This document shows, in pieces, positions 17,187-25,372 of a stretch of 64,000 nt of DNA (position 1 is the first letter of the stretch; every line of letters starts with the position of its first letter). The notes beneath the pieces were generated by a model. That model did no database searches. It was not told where the DNA came from and saw nothing but the letters and a program-made list of their open reading frames with translations. The DNA lies in the NCBI GenBank assembly GCA_945883845.1, contig CAMCYI010000016.1, positions 1 through 64,000 on the forward strand, written 5' to 3'. The DNA comes from Bacteriovorax stolpii (GTDB lineage Bacteria; Bdellovibrionota; Bacteriovoracia; Bacteriovoracales; Bacteriovoracaceae). Both the position numbers and the translations under genes were made by a program.

Positions 17187-19829
17187 TTACTTAAGATCGT
17201 ACCAGTTCTGGCCCTGACCCATCTCGACTTTGAGTTTCACGCTGAGATTAACAGCATTTTCCATCCTATCACGGACGATACTCTTCAATTGCTCCATCTC
17301 AGAAGGGACAACATCAAAGATCAGTTCATCGTGAACCTGGAGAATCATTTTTGACTGCAGATTCAGACGGGCCAGATCATCCTGAATATGGATCATGGCA
17401 AGTTTTATAATATCGGCTGCTGTACCCTGAATCGGACTATTGATCGCCACTCTTTCGGCCATGGCCTTGATCTGACGGTTCGTCGATTTGATATCGGGGA
17501 TCACACGCTTTCTTCCGAATAAAGTCTCTGCATAGCCGGTTTGTTCAGCTTTCTCTTTTAAGCTATCGAGGTAACTTTTAACCGAATAGAATTTCTTGAA
17601 ATACGATGTGATGTATTTTTTAGCATCGCCCTGAGAGATATGAAGTGCCTGAGAGAGTCCAAAGCTCGTCTGACCATACATGAGTCCGAAGTTAATTGCC
17701 TTGGCCCCGTTACGCTGATCTTTCGTCACTTCAGCGAGCGGAACTTCAAAAACTTCAGCAGCTGTCTGCTTGTGAATATCGAGATCTTTCTGAAAGGCTT
17801 CGAGCATGTTTTTATCCTGAGAGAAGTGCGCAAGAAGACGCAACTCAACCTGGGAATAATCGGCGGATAAAAGAGTGCGTCCAGGACTCGGAACAAAACC
17901 TTTTCTCAGCTTTCTTCCATTCTCTGTACGCACAGGTATGTTCTGCAGATTGGGATTGTCTGATGAAAGACGTCCCGTGGCCGCATTGCTGGGTTGGTAG
18001 TGCGTGTGAATTTTATTGGTCTGACTGTTCACGAGGATCGGAAGAGCCTTCACATAGGTTGAAAGCAGTTTCTCCACTTCCCTATACTTCAAAAGAAGCT
18101 CAGGAATAGGACTCACTTTCATAGCTGCCAGTTCTGTTAACACTTCTGCATCTGTTGAATAACCGGTTTTCGTTTTCCGGATTACAGGTAACTGTAATTT
18201 TTCAAAAAGAAGTTCACCAACTTGTTTCGGTGATCGTAGGTTCACTTTTCCTCCCGCGATTTTGATGACCTCTGTTTCAATCTCCTCAATCTGCTTACTG
18301 AACTCAATCTCAATTTCTTTATAAAAAGAAACGTTCAGCGAAACACCTTCAAGCTCCATGGCGGCCAGAACCTTGATCAAGGGAATATCGAGTTCGAGAT
18401 AAGGCTTCTCGACTTCAAGTTCTTTCATCTTCTCTCGAAGATGCGGATAAAGTTCAAAAATCGCCTGCGCTTTATTTCCCTGAAGCAGAACGACTTCATC
18501 ACTCACTCCGCCGAACATATCTCCCTGCCCTTTTGACTCAGCAGCGAGTTTTCTCCCCAGGAATTCTTCGGTGAGAGTATCAAGGTCATGTCGCATTTCC
18601 GGATTGATGAGGAAGTGGGCCTGCGCGAGATCAAAGTATTCAAAGTCAGGTTTCACTCCAGCCTTCAAAGCGAGCTGGAGAATGGGCTTTGATTGATAGC
18701 AAATAACCATCGTTTTGGATTCATGAACGATGTCGATGAAAGTTTTCGCTTCTTCTGTACTCAGATCAAGATACCCACATGCTTTAGAAGTCGCTACGGC
18801 CATGCCCTTCCAGCATTGATGTTGGTTGAGTTCATCATCGCAGTTGTGAGTGATCGCAATACATTCTTCACCCTTGATTCTGTCAGCGAGATCTTTCAAG
18901 CTCCATTTCTCTGTTGTTTTTCCTGGAATGGCATCACGAGCAGGTGTTGCAGGTTTTTCACCAACTGGAATTACAGTCTTGTAGTCGGCTAGCTTCGTAA
19001 GCCATGATTTGAAACCCACGCGGTTGAGGAATTCTTCCGCTTCCGGTGTTAGCCTTAACTGAAAAGCCGTTTCCGATGGCGCGAATTTCAGTTTGAGGTC
19101 AGTGACGATCTGAACGAGCTTTTTGGAAAGGATGGCGTCTGCATGATGTTCTTTAAGTGCCGTCAGACATCTTTTATTTTTGATGTTGTCGATGTTCTCA
19201 AGGATTATTTCCAAAGTACCAAAATCTTCGATAAGTCCCTGAGCACCTTTTGGCCCGATGCCGGCTACGCCGGGAATATTGTCAGAGGTATCCCCTATGA
19301 GAGAGAGATAATCCACGATCTGTTCGGGATAAACGCCCATTTTATCTTTCACATCTTCGCGCGAATAAATTTTTTCCTTCATCGTATCGAGCATCTTGAT
19401 CGGTCCGTCTACAAACTGCATGAGATCTTTATCACCGCTGGCGATGAGGATTTCGTCGAAATCATTTTTCCACTGAAGAGCAACTGAGCCGATGATATCA
19501 TCAGCTTCATAGTTCGGGGCCTGAATTTCAGGAAGACCCAGGCATTTCACCAGCTCATCTACCAGGGCGAACTGAGGAACCAGATCATCAGGTGGTGCAG
19601 AACGATTCGCTTTGTACTCGACGTAAACTTCCTGACGAAAAGATCCTTCTTTCGTATCACGGGCAATGAGAATGTGAGTTGGTTTGTATTTTACAATCAT
19701 GTTGTGGAACATCGATAAAATACCGTAAACCGCATTCACAGGTGTACCGTCTGGAGCATGCAGCGGTCTGATCGCGAAGAAGGCGCGGAAGATAAAATTC
19801 GAGAGATCGATAATAATCAGTTTTTTCAT
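17187..19829 (-). CDS. polA: DNA polymerase I, proofreading site degenerate
   Basis: An 880-residue repair and Okazaki-fragment polymerase. The 5'-3' exonuclease/FEN domain (1 to about 280) keeps its acidic residues (YEADDIIGS, IASGDKDLMQ, GDTSDNIPGV). The polymerase domain has motif A LLSADYSQVELRLLAH, motif B KAINFGLMYGQ and motif C LILQVHDELIF. The middle 3'-5' exonuclease domain lacks its metal ligands: the place of the DTE motif reads IAITHNCDD, the place of NLKYD reads CYQSKPIL, and no YAAEDA-type motif appears. It therefore probably cannot proofread, as in Taq and Bacillus Pol I. It starts 6 bp after the RDD gene and has a GAGGA ribosome site. Confidence 0.97.
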   Translation of the reverse strand: MKKLIIIDLSNFIFRAFFAIRPLHAPDGTPVNAVYGILSMFHNMIVKYKPTHILIARDTKEGSFRQEVYVEYKANRSAPPDDLVPQFALVDELVKCLGLPEIQAPNYEADDIIGSVALQWKNDFDEILIASGDKDLMQFVDGPIKMLDTMKEKIYSREDVKDKMGVYPEQIVDYLSLIGDTSDNIPGVAGIGPKGAQGLIEDFGTLEIILENIDNIKNKRCLTALKEHHADAILSKKLVQIVTDLKLKFAPSETAFQLRLTPEAEEFLNRVGFKSWLTKLADYKTVIPVGEKPATPARDAIPGKTTEKWSLKDLADRIKGEECIAITHNCDDELNQHQCWKGMAVATSKACGYLDLSTEEAKTFIDIVHESKTMVICYQSKPILQLALKAGVKPDFEYFDLAQAHFLINPEMRHDLDTLTEEFLGRKLAAESKGQGDMFGGVSDEVVLLQGNKAQAIFELYPHLREKMKELEVEKPYLELDIPLIKVLAAMELEGVSLNVSFYKEIEIEFSKQIEEIETEVIKIAGGKVNLRSPKQVGELLFEKLQLPVIRKTKTGYSTDAEVLTELAAMKVSPIPELLLKYREVEKLLSTYVKALPILVNSQTNKIHTHYQPSNAATGRLSSDNPNLQNIPVRTENGRKLRKGFVPSPGRTLLSADYSQVELRLLAHFSQDKNMLEAFQKDLDIHKQTAAEVFEVPLAEVTKDQRNGAKAINFGLMYGQTSFGLSQALHISQGDAKKYITSYFKKFYSVKSYLDSLKEKAEQTGYAETLFGRKRVIPDIKSTNRQIKAMAERVAINSPIQGTAADIIKLAMIHIQDDLARLNLQSKMILQVHDELIFDVVPSEMEQLKSIVRDRMENAVNLSVKLKVEMGQGQNWYDLK

Positions 19830-19835
19830 GAATCC

Positions 19836-20345
19836 TCAGGGCGCGGGAATTGGGCGACTTGCATACCAGGGACTGTTGATCTTGCGCAGATCCAGTCTTG
19901 ATCCGTCATCAGCAATGACAGTGGTGTCTGCGAGAATATCTCCCAGACGTTTATGATCACCAGATCGAAAAATAAAATAAACTTCCATCATCGTTAACGG
20001 GAGTGCGAACACTCCGGAAAAAATCCAGCCCCAGAAAGGAAAGACGAGGAAGAAAATAGGCACACTGACCGGAAGATTGCGGATGAAGGATTGTTTAAGT
20101 GAACAAGGAGTTCCATCAACCAGAGAAACGACACCAAAACCCATCAGGCGCTTTCCGATGGACTGACCTTCGTACAATGAATCAGCGATACAAAGATAAA
20201 CGAGACCGAGAATCAGTCCCATTGGGTAATAGCATACGCCGCCTACGATCACGAGGCCCACATCAATACATTTAGCGATCAATCGATACCAGCGGGGCCT
20301 GTACTTGGCTCCGGACAGGAGGTCCTTTCTGTTCATCCGGAACAT
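19836..20345 (-). CDS. RDD-family membrane protein
   Basis: 169 residues. RPRWYRLIAKCIDVGLV near the start carries the R-x-x-A-x-x-I-D form of the RDD motif, and EGQSIGKRLMGFGVV and KRLGDILADTTV are the other family landmarks. Three or four transmembrane helices lie between. RDD proteins are small inner-membrane proteins, some linked to ion transport; a specific role cannot be given. It directly precedes polA, 6 bp apart. The start (ATG 20345 or 20336) is uncertain because neither has a clear ribosome site. Confidence 0.85.
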   Translation of the reverse strand: MFRMNRKDLLSGAKYRPRWYRLIAKCIDVGLVIVGGVCYYPMGLILGLVYLCIADSLYEGQSIGKRLMGFGVVSLVDGTPCSLKQSFIRNLPVSVPIFFLVFPFWGWIFSGVFALPLTMMEVYFIFRSGDHKRLGDILADTTVIADDGSRLDLRKINSPWYASRPIPAP

Positions 20346-20423
20346 TGTAGCGAAAAAATCACAGGTTGAACGGTTTTTCAGCGTTTTCTGAGCGTGTTAA
20401 TCAGTCGCGCAAAAGCCAAAAAC

Positions 20424-20452
20424 TTGTCCCCGAAGGTGTCTTAAGGTAGAAT
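20424..20452 (+). promoter_or_regulatory. Sigma-70-type promoter of trxA
   Basis: TTGTCC (20424-20429), 17 bp spacer, TAGAAT (20447-20452), about 30 bp before the ribosome site AAGGAG of trxA. Confidence 0.55.
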
Positions 20453-20487
20453 GGCCTGTGCTTACCTGCAGTCCTATAAGGAGTTTT

Positions 20488-20814
20488 ATGTCTAATTTAA
20501 CTAGTGTTACTTCTGCTAATTTTGAACAAGAAGTGATGAAGTCTGACAAACCAGTTCTCGTAGATTTTTGGGCTGAGTGGTGTGGTCCGTGTAAGGCCCT
20601 TTCACCAGTTCTCGACGAAATAGCATCAGAAATGAGCGGCAAAGCGAACATTGTAAAAGTGAATGTTGATCAGGCTTCTGATCTCGCTCAGAAATACGGC
20701 ATCCGCGGTATCCCGACTTTGATTTTCTTCATGAACGGCGAAGTGAAAAGCACACTCGTTGGTAACCAGCCAAAAGCTGAAATCGTTAAGAACTTCAACT
20801 CTCTCATCGGTTAA
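20488..20814 (+). CDS. trxA: Thioredoxin
   Basis: A 108-residue thioredoxin of standard size. The active site WAEWCGPCK (Cys32, Cys35), the cis-proline region GIRGIPTLIFF and the buried Asp in VLVDFWAE are all conserved. It reduces protein disulfides in the cytoplasm. The ATG at 20488 follows AAGGAG; an earlier in-frame ATG at 20458 would add ten residues not found in thioredoxins. Confidence 0.97.
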   Translation: MSNLTSVTSANFEQEVMKSDKPVLVDFWAEWCGPCKALSPVLDEIASEMSGKANIVKVNVDQASDLAQKYGIRGIPTLIFFMNGEVKSTLVGNQPKAEIVKNFNSLIG

Positions 20815-20832
20815 TTTTTTTCTATCAAGGAA

Positions 20833-20860
20833 AGGCCGGGCATGTTCCCGGCCTCTTTTA
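20833..20860 (+). terminator. Terminator-like hairpin between trxA and gmhA
   Basis: AGGCCGGG-CATGTT-CCCGGCCT, a perfect 8 bp GC-rich stem, then CTTTTATT. It looks like the trxA terminator, but the loop holds an ATG in frame with gmhA and the stem holds part of its ribosome site. Confidence 0.7.
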
Positions 20861-21444
20861 TTATGAGTTACATCAAATCCTCTCTCGTCGAAGCTCAGAG
20901 CACCCTTAACAAATTCGTGGAAGATGACAAAAATATCAAGATGATCGAGCAATCGATTCAGATCTTTGTTGATGCCTTCAGAAACAACGGGCGTGTTTTC
21001 AGCTGCGGTAATGGTGGATCAATGTGTGACTCCCTTCACTTCGCTGAAGAGCTCACGGGACGCTACCGTAAGAACCGTGCTCCGTTGCCAGCTACTGGTA
21101 TCTCTGAAGCTGGACACATCACTTGTATTGCGAATGATTTCGGATTTGAGCACATTTTTTCAAGATATATTGAGGCCTGGGGACAGAAAGGGGATGTTAT
21201 TCTCGCGATTTCTACCAGTGGAAACTCTGCTAACATCATCAAGGCCGTTGAAGTGGCCAAGGCCAAGGGCATGAAAGTCGTTGGTCTCTTAGGCAAAGAC
21301 GGCGGTAAACTCAAATCGATGGTGGATGTTCCCCTCATTATCCCGTGCGAAATTACAGACAGGATTCAGGAAATTCATATCAAGTGCATTCACATTTTTA
21401 TTGAAGGGATCGAGCGCCAGCTTTTCCCTGAAAATTATCTCTAA
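20842..21444 (+). CDS. gmhA: Sedoheptulose-7-phosphate isomerase
   Basis: A 200-residue (193 if started at 20863) SIS-domain isomerase that makes D-glycero-D-manno-heptose 7-phosphate, the first step to ADP-heptose for the LPS inner core. SCGNGGSMCDSLHFAEELTG, ISTSGNSANI and the C-terminal DRIQEIHIKCIHIFIEGIE match E. coli GmhA closely, including the zinc-site His and Glu residues. The ATG at 20842 has AAGGAAAGG upstream but lies in the hairpin loop; the ATG at 20863 gives the usual N-terminus but has no ribosome site. A heptosyltransferase-like gene lies at 54.5 kb. Confidence 0.95.
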   Translation: MFPASFIMSYIKSSLVEAQSTLNKFVEDDKNIKMIEQSIQIFVDAFRNNGRVFSCGNGGSMCDSLHFAEELTGRYRKNRAPLPATGISEAGHITCIANDFGFEHIFSRYIEAWGQKGDVILAISTSGNSANIIKAVEVAKAKGMKVVGLLGKDGGKLKSMVDVPLIIPCEITDRIQEIHIKCIHIFIEGIERQLFPENYL

Positions 21445-21614
21445 AAGACCTTCATTTTCACTGTTGTTAAGCAGGCCAACCTCGCAAAAGAAGGCGTCGC
21501 ATTAAGCGCCCTTAACTGCTGACAAGGTAATAATTACTTCCATCTAGAACACCCCTTGCCACCGCAACGCATTAGTCTGTACAAGTGCAGCAATTACAAA
21601 TGTGAGGTGTATTT

Positions 21615-22529
21615 ATGTCCATTAAATCCCGTTGGCTCGTCGCGGCACTCTCTCTCGCCGTTTCTGCCATTTCCCATGCTGACTCAGTCGTCACGACTGT
21701 CTTCAACGTCTATGAATCCCAGCGTTCTGAAACATTGATGGTGCTCTCGGGTGTTGATGGAAAGGTCTACAAAATCAAAAAAGAGAAAGATCTTTTAAAG
21801 AAACTCAATGCCATGAAAGGGAAAGTCGTTTCTCTTTCTTACGTCGATAATGGTAGTGACCTGATCATGACTAACATTCGTCCGGTTGCTCCTGGCGAAG
21901 TTGATCAGAGAACAATGGATCTAAATCACTTTCAGTACAATCAACTTCGCACATTCGCTCCGACTGATCTTCAGTCAGCGGAAAGTGCGCAGGAAATTTT
22001 TGATTCTATGTTGAATGACGGAGATCTTCGTCGCTCACAGTGTTTCAAGCGTGCTCACATCTGGGCTTACGACATGTGGTCGAACCTCGGTATTCAGTCG
22101 CAGAAAATTTTTATTTTCTACGCTTCACGCTTCGTCATGCTTGAAGAAGATGCAGATTGGTGGTTCCACGTAGCTCCGATGGTTCTCGTGAAAGGTAAAG
22201 AAATGGTTCTTGATGGAACATTTATGAAGGCTCCGATCTCTGTTGAAGCCTGGAAAAGTCATTTCATCCGTTCAGACAAGGTCACATGTCCGATCATTGA
22301 TAACTACAGCAAGATGGGTGCACCAAATGCTCAGTACAAGAAACTTTGCTACCTCATGAAAGTTCCTATGTACCAGTTCAGCCCGCTCACGATTGAAGCA
22401 CGTGATGTTCAGGGTGCGGATAGAAACCACTGGGTTCTCGATGAACTTCAGGATGCCCGCAGAGCTTTCAAGGGATACGAGACAACCTACGAAGGCCTCG
22501 ATTCCGGCAAACCAACGACTAAATACTAA
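21615..22529 (+). CDS. Exported protein-glutaminase-like enzyme
   Basis: 304 residues with a signal peptide (ends near SHA, residue 22). An N-terminal domain of about 100 residues is followed by a Cys-His-Asp arrangement: Cys143 in SQCFKRAHIWAYD, His185 in WWFHVAPMV, Asp200 in EMVLDGTF. These three segments, their spacing (42 and 15 residues) and the flanking pattern match the Chryseobacterium protein glutaminase (protein-glutamine deamidase) fold, which deamidates glutamines in folded proteins and is synthesised with a pro-region. The family match is from memory of the motif; activity is inferred. It ends 9 bp before the small secreted protein that follows. Confidence 0.72.
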   Translation: MSIKSRWLVAALSLAVSAISHADSVVTTVFNVYESQRSETLMVLSGVDGKVYKIKKEKDLLKKLNAMKGKVVSLSYVDNGSDLIMTNIRPVAPGEVDQRTMDLNHFQYNQLRTFAPTDLQSAESAQEIFDSMLNDGDLRRSQCFKRAHIWAYDMWSNLGIQSQKIFIFYASRFVMLEEDADWWFHVAPMVLVKGKEMVLDGTFMKAPISVEAWKSHFIRSDKVTCPIIDNYSKMGAPNAQYKKLCYLMKVPMYQFSPLTIEARDVQGADRNHWVLDELQDARRAFKGYETTYEGLDSGKPTTKY

Positions 22530-22538
22530 GGAACCCAT

Positions 22539-22976
22539 ATGAAAAAATTTATCCTCTTAGCTGTTCTGGCACTGCCGGCAGTTTCAAGTGCGGCCCATGA
22601 AATCGAAGGAACAATGGTTCTTAAAGGATCATTGAAATCTAAGGTCTTTATCAATGCGGTTGAAACCACCTGCCGGGCAGAAGTCGAGAAAGTTAAAAAC
22701 ATTCTGGCTGAAGACTCATACGGAAACCCTGGATACCGTGTTCGCCTGAAAGTGACTCTTGATGGCCGCGATGAAAAGAGAAAGATCGAGATTAAGCAGG
22801 AAACTAAAGTTAGTGTAACTAACTTCTTTAAAGTCGGAGACAAGGTTGAGGCACGTGACCTGAACTATGCTGACGATGAAACTGCTACCGGCACGACTCT
22901 CGATATTTCACCAGAAGGCCGTCTCGTGAAAGTGAAAGTCGCTTACAAGAATCAATTCGTTACTTGCCTGTTTTAG
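22539..22976 (+). CDS. Small exported protein, probable partner of the glutaminase-like enzyme
   Basis: 145 residues with a signal peptide (MKKFILLAVLALPAVSSAA). The mature domain is beta-rich (YRVRLKVTLDGRDEKRKIEIK), with cysteines at TTCRAE and the extreme C-terminus (TCLF) that could pair. It starts 9 bp after the glutaminase-like gene and is followed by a strong terminator, so the two form a two-gene operon. No family recognised. Confidence 0.75.
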   Translation: MKKFILLAVLALPAVSSAAHEIEGTMVLKGSLKSKVFINAVETTCRAEVEKVKNILAEDSYGNPGYRVRLKVTLDGRDEKRKIEIKQETKVSVTNFFKVGDKVEARDLNYADDETATGTTLDISPEGRLVKVKVAYKNQFVTCLF

Positions 22977-22985
22977 TTTAATCAT

Positions 22986-23018
22986 AATAGGGGCGAATTG
23001 ATCGCCCCTATTATTTAG
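22986..23018 (+). terminator. Rho-independent terminator of the glutaminase-like operon
   Basis: AATAGGGGCGA-ATTGA-TCGCCCCTATT (11 bp perfect stem), then ATTT. It lies 10 bp after the stop of the 145-residue gene. Confidence 0.85.
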
Positions 23019-23105
23019 AAAACTTGCTCAAAAAAATTCTCATCGATTCACACTTACCCCTTATAATGTTCTTAAATGTTTATTTTTCCATGGAAGGGGA
23101 AAACA

Positions 23106-23750
23106 ATGATGGAATATATCCAATGGTTCGTGAGCTTTATCGTTGAGGGTGGCTTTTTCATGTACGTCATTCTCGCAGTATGGGCATTTGCTCTGGCTGT
23201 GGCAGTCGAAAGGTTTAAAAAACTCTCCTACACATACGACGTTGATGGTCCTTCATTTATGAATGAACTTCAGCGATACATTCTTTCAAACGACATTCAG
23301 GGTGCTATCCGCGTTTGTTCCGGGTCGCAAGCTGCACTACCGAGAGTGCTCAAAAGCGGTCTTAAGCGCGCTAACCAGTCTCCTGAGCAAGTACAGAACG
23401 CGATCGATGCAACTGCACTCGAAGTGATTCCCAAAATTGAAATGCGCATTCCATATCTTCAGCTCGCTGCCAACCTCTCTACCCTCTTCGGCCTCCTCGG
23501 AACGATCCAGGGTCTGATTATGTCGTTCTCTGCAGTTTCTGCTGCAGATCCGACTCAGAAGGGAGAAGTTCTCGCAAAAGGTATTGCCGTTGCGATGAAT
23601 ACCACTGCTCTTGGACTTCTCGCTGCGATCACGATCATGATGGTTCATGCCTTTCTCATGGCGAAGTCAGAAAAAATCGTCAACGAGATCGATGAATTTT
23701 CAGTGAAGCTCCAGGATCTCCTCGGTACTAAAAAAGCTATCGACGATTAA
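23106..23750 (+). CDS. TolQ/ExbB/MotA-family proton-channel protein (AglR-like)
   Basis: 214 residues with three transmembrane regions: near the N-terminus (FIVEGGFFMYVILAVWAFAL), and two late ones (LQLAANLSTLFGLLGTIQGL and ATALGLLAAITIMMVHA-type). The GLLGTIQG and NTTALGLLAA signatures define the TolQ/ExbB family, whose pentamers form a proton channel around a TolR/ExbD pair. It is followed by two ExbD genes rather than one and lies beside Glt-like genes, which matches AglR of the Myxococcus Agl motor more than TolQ; no TolA, TolB or Pal is nearby. The start at 23106 is chosen for the GGAAGGGG upstream. Confidence 0.9.
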   Translation: MMEYIQWFVSFIVEGGFFMYVILAVWAFALAVAVERFKKLSYTYDVDGPSFMNELQRYILSNDIQGAIRVCSGSQAALPRVLKSGLKRANQSPEQVQNAIDATALEVIPKIEMRIPYLQLAANLSTLFGLLGTIQGLIMSFSAVSAADPTQKGEVLAKGIAVAMNTTALGLLAAITIMMVHAFLMAKSEKIVNEIDEFSVKLQDLLGTKKAIDD

Positions 23751-23761
23751 GAGGCCAGCTC

Positions 23762-24292
23762 ATGCTAAGAGTTCCTACCAGTCGTAAGAGAAAGAAGCCG
23801 GAAGATAAACTGAACCTGGTTCCGATCATGGATTCAGTCTTTATCTTCATTTTCTTCCTGCTTATGTCAGCACAGTTCCTGAAGATCTATGAGATCGGAA
23901 GCCCGATTCCTATCGTGTCGGAGAACGAGCCTCTTGATAAGAATAAGGATCCGCTTGCCCTCACGATCACGATTGAGGACAACGCGATTATTCTCTCCCG
24001 CGGAGTTCCTTCTCATCAGATTAAGTCTTTTGCACGTCAGGCAGACGGCAAGTTCGATCTTATCGATCTCCATACAACGTTGATTGACCTTAAAAAGAAA
24101 TTCGTTGAGGAAGACACCATCATCTTCCAGCCAGTCGGTGATCTTGAGTACAATGAGATCGTGCAGATCATGGATGCAGTCCGGATGCTCAACAAGACTG
24201 ACGAAGCTATTTTCCGTCCGAACCGCGAAGGTCTCGACGAAAAAGTGAAATACCTTTTTGATAAAATTGTTTTCAGTAACCTCATGAGCTAG
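23762..24292 (+). CDS. ExbD/TolR-family protein (AglQ/AglS-like), first copy
   Basis: 176 residues: short basic cytoplasmic start, one transmembrane helix (VFIFIFFLLMSAQFL) and a periplasmic domain of about 130 residues. The proton-carrying Asp of the family is Asp24 in LVPIMDSVFIF. It works with the TolQ-like subunit to turn proton flow into movement. It begins 11 bp after the channel gene. Confidence 0.9.
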   Translation: MLRVPTSRKRKKPEDKLNLVPIMDSVFIFIFFLLMSAQFLKIYEIGSPIPIVSENEPLDKNKDPLALTITIEDNAIILSRGVPSHQIKSFARQADGKFDLIDLHTTLIDLKKKFVEEDTIIFQPVGDLEYNEIVQIMDAVRMLNKTDEAIFRPNREGLDEKVKYLFDKIVFSNLMS

Positions 24293-24302
24293 GGTTTTAT
24301 TT

Positions 24303-24818
24303 ATGGCAAGACGAGCATCCAGATTTAGCCGTGGAAAAAGAAAAGACAGAGTCTTCGATATTGATATTACGTCTCTTCTCGACATTCTTACGATCCTTCT
24401 CGTGTTCCTTCTCCAGAGCTATAACTCTTCAGGTGTTGTGATTAACGTTCCTGAAGGCATCGATCTTCCCCGTTCAGCTTCTGAATCCTTGAACAACTTT
24501 GGTGTGAACGTTCAGGTTTCTAAAACCAATATCTGGATTGATGACAAAGAAATTTTGAATTCTGAAACCGCTGATGCAGGTCAGACCTTTGATGAAGGTG
24601 GCAGACGGATCGTTCCTTTATATAACGAACTGGTGAGACTTAAAGAAACCTTCAAACAATCTGAAAAGCTCTCTCCGAAAGCGGCGAAGTTCTCGGGACT
24701 CGTAAACCTTGTTGTGGAGAAGTCACTTCGCTACAATTACCTGAAACGCGTGATGTACACCTGTGCAGCTGCCGGATTCAAAGAGTTTAAGTTCGTCGTT
24801 CTTGCTGAAGGTAACTAA
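24303..24818 (+). CDS. ExbD/TolR-family protein (AglQ/AglS-like), second copy
   Basis: 171 residues with the same plan as its neighbour: basic start (RRASRFSRGKRKDR), transmembrane helix with the conserved Asp27 in TSLLDILTILLVF, then a periplasmic domain with cysteine in MYTCAAAGF. It begins 10 bp after the first ExbD gene. A TolQ with two different TolR-like partners is the AglR-AglQ-AglS composition. Confidence 0.9.
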   Translation: MARRASRFSRGKRKDRVFDIDITSLLDILTILLVFLLQSYNSSGVVINVPEGIDLPRSASESLNNFGVNVQVSKTNIWIDDKEILNSETADAGQTFDEGGRRIVPLYNELVRLKETFKQSEKLSPKAAKFSGLVNLVVEKSLRYNYLKRVMYTCAAAGFKEFKFVVLAEGN

Positions 24819-24922
24819 GCCCGTTTCCCCTTCAGCATCACCTGTTTCCATAACATATATATCCCCCGATCCCTTCTGCTGATAAATCTCTTTTGTGTGA
24901 CAAAAACATCAAAGGAGCTTTC

Positions 24923-25324
24923 ATGAAATCAATGCTTACTATCGCCGTTCTTATGGCCTCCCTTCAGGTATGGGCCCACGTAGTCCCGGGAGTAACTGAC
25001 GTCCGCGTGATTCAGCACAACGGGAAGAAGGTCGAGCTCATCACCAATATAAAAGGCCTGACTCTTTATACTTTCGATCCAGATTCAACATCTCAGTCAA
25101 ACTGCTACGATGCTTGTGCAAAAGCATGGCCACCGGTCATTTTGACAGACGAAGAAGCACGCGGAGCTGAGGATGATTTTTCAGTATCAAAAAGAAAAGA
25201 CGGCAAGCTTCAGCTGAACTTTGACGGTCATCCGCTTTACCTCTACGTTGGCGATAAAAAAGCCGGCGAGATGAAAGGTGATGGATTGGGTGGAGTCTGG
25301 CACATTGCTATCGATGAAGAATAA
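24923..25324 (+). CDS. Exported protein with secreted lipoprotein_15-type repeats
   Basis: 133 residues with a signal peptide ending VWA (residue 17). Two copies of the short secreted-repeat motif are visible: LTLYTFDPDSTSQSNCYDAC...WPP and HPLYLYVGDKKAGEMKGDG...WH. This is the family of small periplasmic or secreted proteins with the Leu-Tyr-x-[FY]-x-x-D pattern, of unknown biochemical role. The ATG at 24923 follows AAAGGAG. It lies between the Agl-like and Glt-like operons, 104 bp after the last ExbD gene. Confidence 0.82.
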   Translation: MKSMLTIAVLMASLQVWAHVVPGVTDVRVIQHNGKKVELITNIKGLTLYTFDPDSTSQSNCYDACAKAWPPVILTDEEARGAEDDFSVSKRKDGKLQLNFDGHPLYLYVGDKKAGEMKGDGLGGVWHIAIDEE

Positions 25325-25338
25325 ATCGTGAACATGAT

Positions 25339-25363
25339 GTGGGACAGTTTTAAGCTGTCCCAC
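25339..25363. terminator. Hairpin between convergent genes, probable bidirectional terminator
   Basis: GTGGGACAG-TTTTAAG-CTGTCCCAC, a 9 bp perfect stem placed between the convergent secreted-repeat gene (ends 25324) and the FHA/TonB-like gene (ends 25373). No clean T-tract follows on either strand. Confidence 0.5.
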
Positions 25364-25372
25364 TGATATGAA

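Noticed and set aside
20397..20651. Minus-strand frame of 84 residues across the trxA start
   Set aside because: It overlaps the well-supported trxA gene and its promoter and has no family features.
23106..24818. Tol-Pal or ExbBD-TonB system
   Set aside because: No tolA, tolB, pal or tonB receptor genes nearby; two ExbD genes and the facing Glt-like operon favour Agl.
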